7,529 nt of DNA, taken from NCBI GenBank assembly GCA_900321505.1, contig ONWK01000202.1:1-7529 (forward strand), in the 5' to 3' direction. The stretch comes from an uncultured Eubacteriales bacterium (lineage in GTDB: Bacteria; Bacillota; Clostridia; Lachnospirales; Lachnospiraceae). Under the pieces are notes generated by a model. It was not told the DNA's origin, searched no databases, and worked only from the letters and a program-made list of their open reading frames with translations. This document shows, one piece after another, positions 6,036 through 7,529 of this stretch (within the stretch, counting starts at the first letter, position 1; each line of letters begins with the position of its first letter). Position numbers and translations under genes: made by a program.

Positions 6036-7462
6036 TCCTGAAAGGAAAGGTGAAAAGCATGCTTGTTTTCAGAAAAAGCCGCAGTATCAGGCTGTTACTT
6101 GCTGCTGTAATGATGATCTGTATGCTGCAACTGTATCCGGACCGGAGCGAGGCCGCCGCAGCAAAGGGAAAATGGATGAAGGCGGATAAGGGCTGGTGGT
6201 ATCAGTTTTCGGACGGAAGCTATGCAAAATCGGAATATATAAACGGATGCTGGCTGAACAGCAAGGGCTGGTACGAGAAGGAATGGGACGGAACCTGGAA
6301 AAAGAACAGCAGGGGCTGGTGGTTTAAGGCAGGAGACTGGTATCCCAGAAAGCAGTGGCTCAGGATAGACGGTAAGAGTTATTATTTTGATTCAAAGGGT
6401 TATATGGTTACAAACAAATGGATAGGCAGATATTACGTTGACAGCACGGGAGCATGGACCAAAACGAGGAGTTCTGCAAAGCCTCTGGTGACACCGGCGA
6501 CAACTCAGCTGCCGGAACCAACATATCCCAAGGGGTCGCCTGCTGCAGCATGGGGCAAGCTTCAGGTTAAGGGAACACAGTTATGTTCGTCTGCCGGCAA
6601 ACCCGTTCAGCTGAAGGGCGTCAGCACCTTTGGGATAATCTGGGACGAGGGCAGGTATAATATCAACCAGGATGCATTCCGGACGATTCAGTCCGACTGG
6701 GGGGCGAATCTTGTCAGAGTTGCGGTCTATACCGAGGAGTTCGGTGGATACTGCAATAACTATGACAGTATTACAAAGGCGGAACTGGACAAAACCATCT
6801 ATAATGCGGTGGAATATGCCACAAAGCTGGGTATGTATGTGATCCTTGACTGGCATATCCTTCAGGACGGGAATCCCAATACACACATTTCCGAAGCAAA
6901 ACAGTTCTTCGCGGATCTTTCTTATAAATATGCGAATTATGATAATATCCTGTATGAGATCTGCAATGAGCCCAACGGCTCGGTAACCTGGCAGGATATA
7001 AAAAATTATGCGGATACCGTAATCCCTGTGATCAGGGAAAATGATCCTGAGGCCGTGATCATAGTCGGCACACCTACATGGTCACAGGATGTGGAACTTG
7101 TGGCTTCAAATCCTGTAAAACAGAATAAAAATGTAATGTATGCACTGCATTTTTATGCATCGACTCACAAGGATGGCATAAGAAATAAGCTGAAAACCGC
7201 ACTTGCGGCGGGAACTCCGGTATTTATTACGGAATTTAGCATCTGCGCGGCAGACGGTAACGGAAGTATTGATTACACATCTGCGGACGCGTGGAAGAAG
7301 CTTATAAAGGACAACAATCTGTCCTATGCGGGCTGGAGTCTTTCCAACAAAGCTGAGACTTCGGCGCTGATCAGGCATTCCTGTTCAAAACACAGCGGAT
7401 GGACAGACAGTGACTTATCGGATACGGGACTCTGGCTAAAGAAGCTTATAAGCGGAAAGTAG
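6032..7462 (+). CDS. Secreted GH5 endoglucanase-like glycoside hydrolase with cell-wall-binding repeats
   Basis: A 476-residue exported protein in three parts. Residues 1-44 form a signal peptide: basic n-region, hydrophobic core at about 21-35 and an Ala-rich site near SEAAAA. Residues 46-144 are cell-wall/choline-binding-type repeats, followed by a Pro/Thr-rich linker to about 173. Residues about 175-476 are a GH5 barrel resembling subfamily 2 cellulases. Visible active-site elements are NLVRVAVY at 226-233, DWH at 273-275, YEICNEPNG at 308-316 (acid/base E313), LHFY at 372-375, ITEFS at 399-403 (nucleophile E401) and AGWSLSNK at 433-440. It should cut beta-1,4-glucan-type backbones at the cell surface by a retaining mechanism. 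The start at 6032 forms an ATGA overlap with the Wzz-like gene. An in-frame ATG at 6059, preceded by AAAGGTGA, would give a more ordinary signal peptide and is a real alternative. Both catalytic Glu residues are present, so it looks active. Its target here may be the operon's own polymer, but that is inference. Confidence 0.94.
   Translation: MILKGKVKSMLVFRKSRSIRLLLAAVMMICMLQLYPDRSEAAAAKGKWMKADKGWWYQFSDGSYAKSEYINGCWLNSKGWYEKEWDGTWKKNSRGWWFKAGDWYPRKQWLRIDGKSYYFDSKGYMVTNKWIGRYYVDSTGAWTKTRSSAKPLVTPATTQLPEPTYPKGSPAAAWGKLQVKGTQLCSSAGKPVQLKGVSTFGIIWDEGRYNINQDAFRTIQSDWGANLVRVAVYTEEFGGYCNNYDSITKAELDKTIYNAVEYATKLGMYVILDWHILQDGNPNTHISEAKQFFADLSYKYANYDNILYEICNEPNGSVTWQDIKNYADTVIPVIRENDPEAVIIVGTPTWSQDVELVASNPVKQNKNVMYALHFYASTHKDGIRNKLKTALAAGTPVFITEFSICAADGNGSIDYTSADAWKKLIKDNNLSYAGWSLSNKAETSALIRHSCSKHSGWTDSDLSDTGLWLKKLISGK
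6167..6463 (+). repeat. Coding region for Trp/Tyr/Gly-rich cell-wall-binding repeats
   Basis: Residues 46-144 of the GH5 protein hold about four imperfect units with recurring cores: GWWYQFSDGSYAK, GWYEKEWDGTWKK, GWWFKAGDWYP followed by KSYYFDSKGYMVTNKWI, and RYYVDSTGAW. The pattern of GW, then aromatic pairs, then DG/SKG with a following W is that of the CW_binding (choline-binding) family common in low-GC Gram-positives. It is expected to hold the enzyme non-covalently on the cell wall or a surface polymer. Unit borders are approximate and the ligand is unknown. Confidence 0.82.
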
Positions 7463-7496
7463 ATCAATCATTTGCATACGAATGTGTATCGCAGAG

Positions 7497-7502
7497 AGGA
7501 GG
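7497..7502 (+). promoter_or_regulatory. Ribosome binding site of the next gene
   Basis: A full AGGAGG lies four bases before the ATG at 7507. With no T-run terminator in the 34 bases between the GH5 stop and this site, the operon most likely continues. Confidence 0.6.
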
Positions 7503-7506
7503 CAGT

Positions 7507-7529
7507 ATGGGTGGAGAAAGAACAAAGCG
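7507..7529 (+). CDS. Start of a further gene, cut by the window end
   Basis: The ATG at 7507 opens a frame reading MGGERTK to the last base. The strong AGGAGG just upstream is the only support. Seven residues are too few to name a product. Confidence 0.55.

Noticed and set aside
7463..7496. Possible terminator after the GH5 gene (ATAC and GTAT around a six-base loop)
   Set aside because: The stem is only four AT-rich pairs and no T-run follows; a ribosome site and ATG come directly after.

Overview
The window is 7.5 kb of tightly packed genes, all on the + strand, and reads as the inside of one exopolysaccharide/capsule operon. Moderate GC, AGGAGG-type ribosome binding sites and a secreted protein with Trp/Tyr/Gly-rich cell-wall-binding repeats suggest an anaerobic Firmicute. 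Lachnospiraceae of the Butyrivibrio/Pseudobutyrivibrio kind is my best guess, inferred from sequence style only. I see no RNA gene, mobile element, CRISPR array, promoter or terminator. The longest gap between genes is about 44 bases, and both ends cut through genes, so the operon continues on both sides.

Layout: (1) 1-786, the 3' part of a glycosyltransferase with the DDG, HP and ST motifs of bacterial sialyltransferases. (2) 811-2031, a multi-spanning Wzy/O-antigen-ligase-like membrane protein. (3) 1976-3577, one polypeptide joining a CMP-nonulosonate (sialic-acid-type) cytidylyltransferase to a PseG-like nucleotide-sugar hydrolase domain. (4) 3597-4640, a NeuB-family nonulosonate synthase with a C-terminal SAF/antifreeze-like domain. 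(5) 4656-6035, a Wzz/CapA-type chain-length protein whose cytoplasmic tail looks like a BY-kinase domain without a working Walker A motif. (6) 6032-7462, a secreted GH5 cellulase-like enzyme carrying cell-wall-binding repeats. (7) 7507 to the window end, the first codons of another gene.

Read as a pathway: the hydrolase half of gene 3 would release a free 6-carbon amino sugar from its nucleotide carrier. NeuB would condense it with phosphoenolpyruvate to a 9-carbon nonulosonic acid, the N-terminal half of gene 3 would activate that acid with CTP, and the first gene would transfer it to a growing glycan. The Wzy-like protein would polymerise repeat units, with the Wzz-like protein setting chain length. 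The GH5 enzyme is the odd partner: it could trim or release the polymer at the cell surface, or be an unrelated surface cellulase that sits in the operon. Which nonulosonic acid is made (Neu5Ac, legionaminic, pseudaminic or another) cannot be fixed from this window, because the dehydratase, aminotransferase, acetyltransferase and epimerase genes that would tell are not here.
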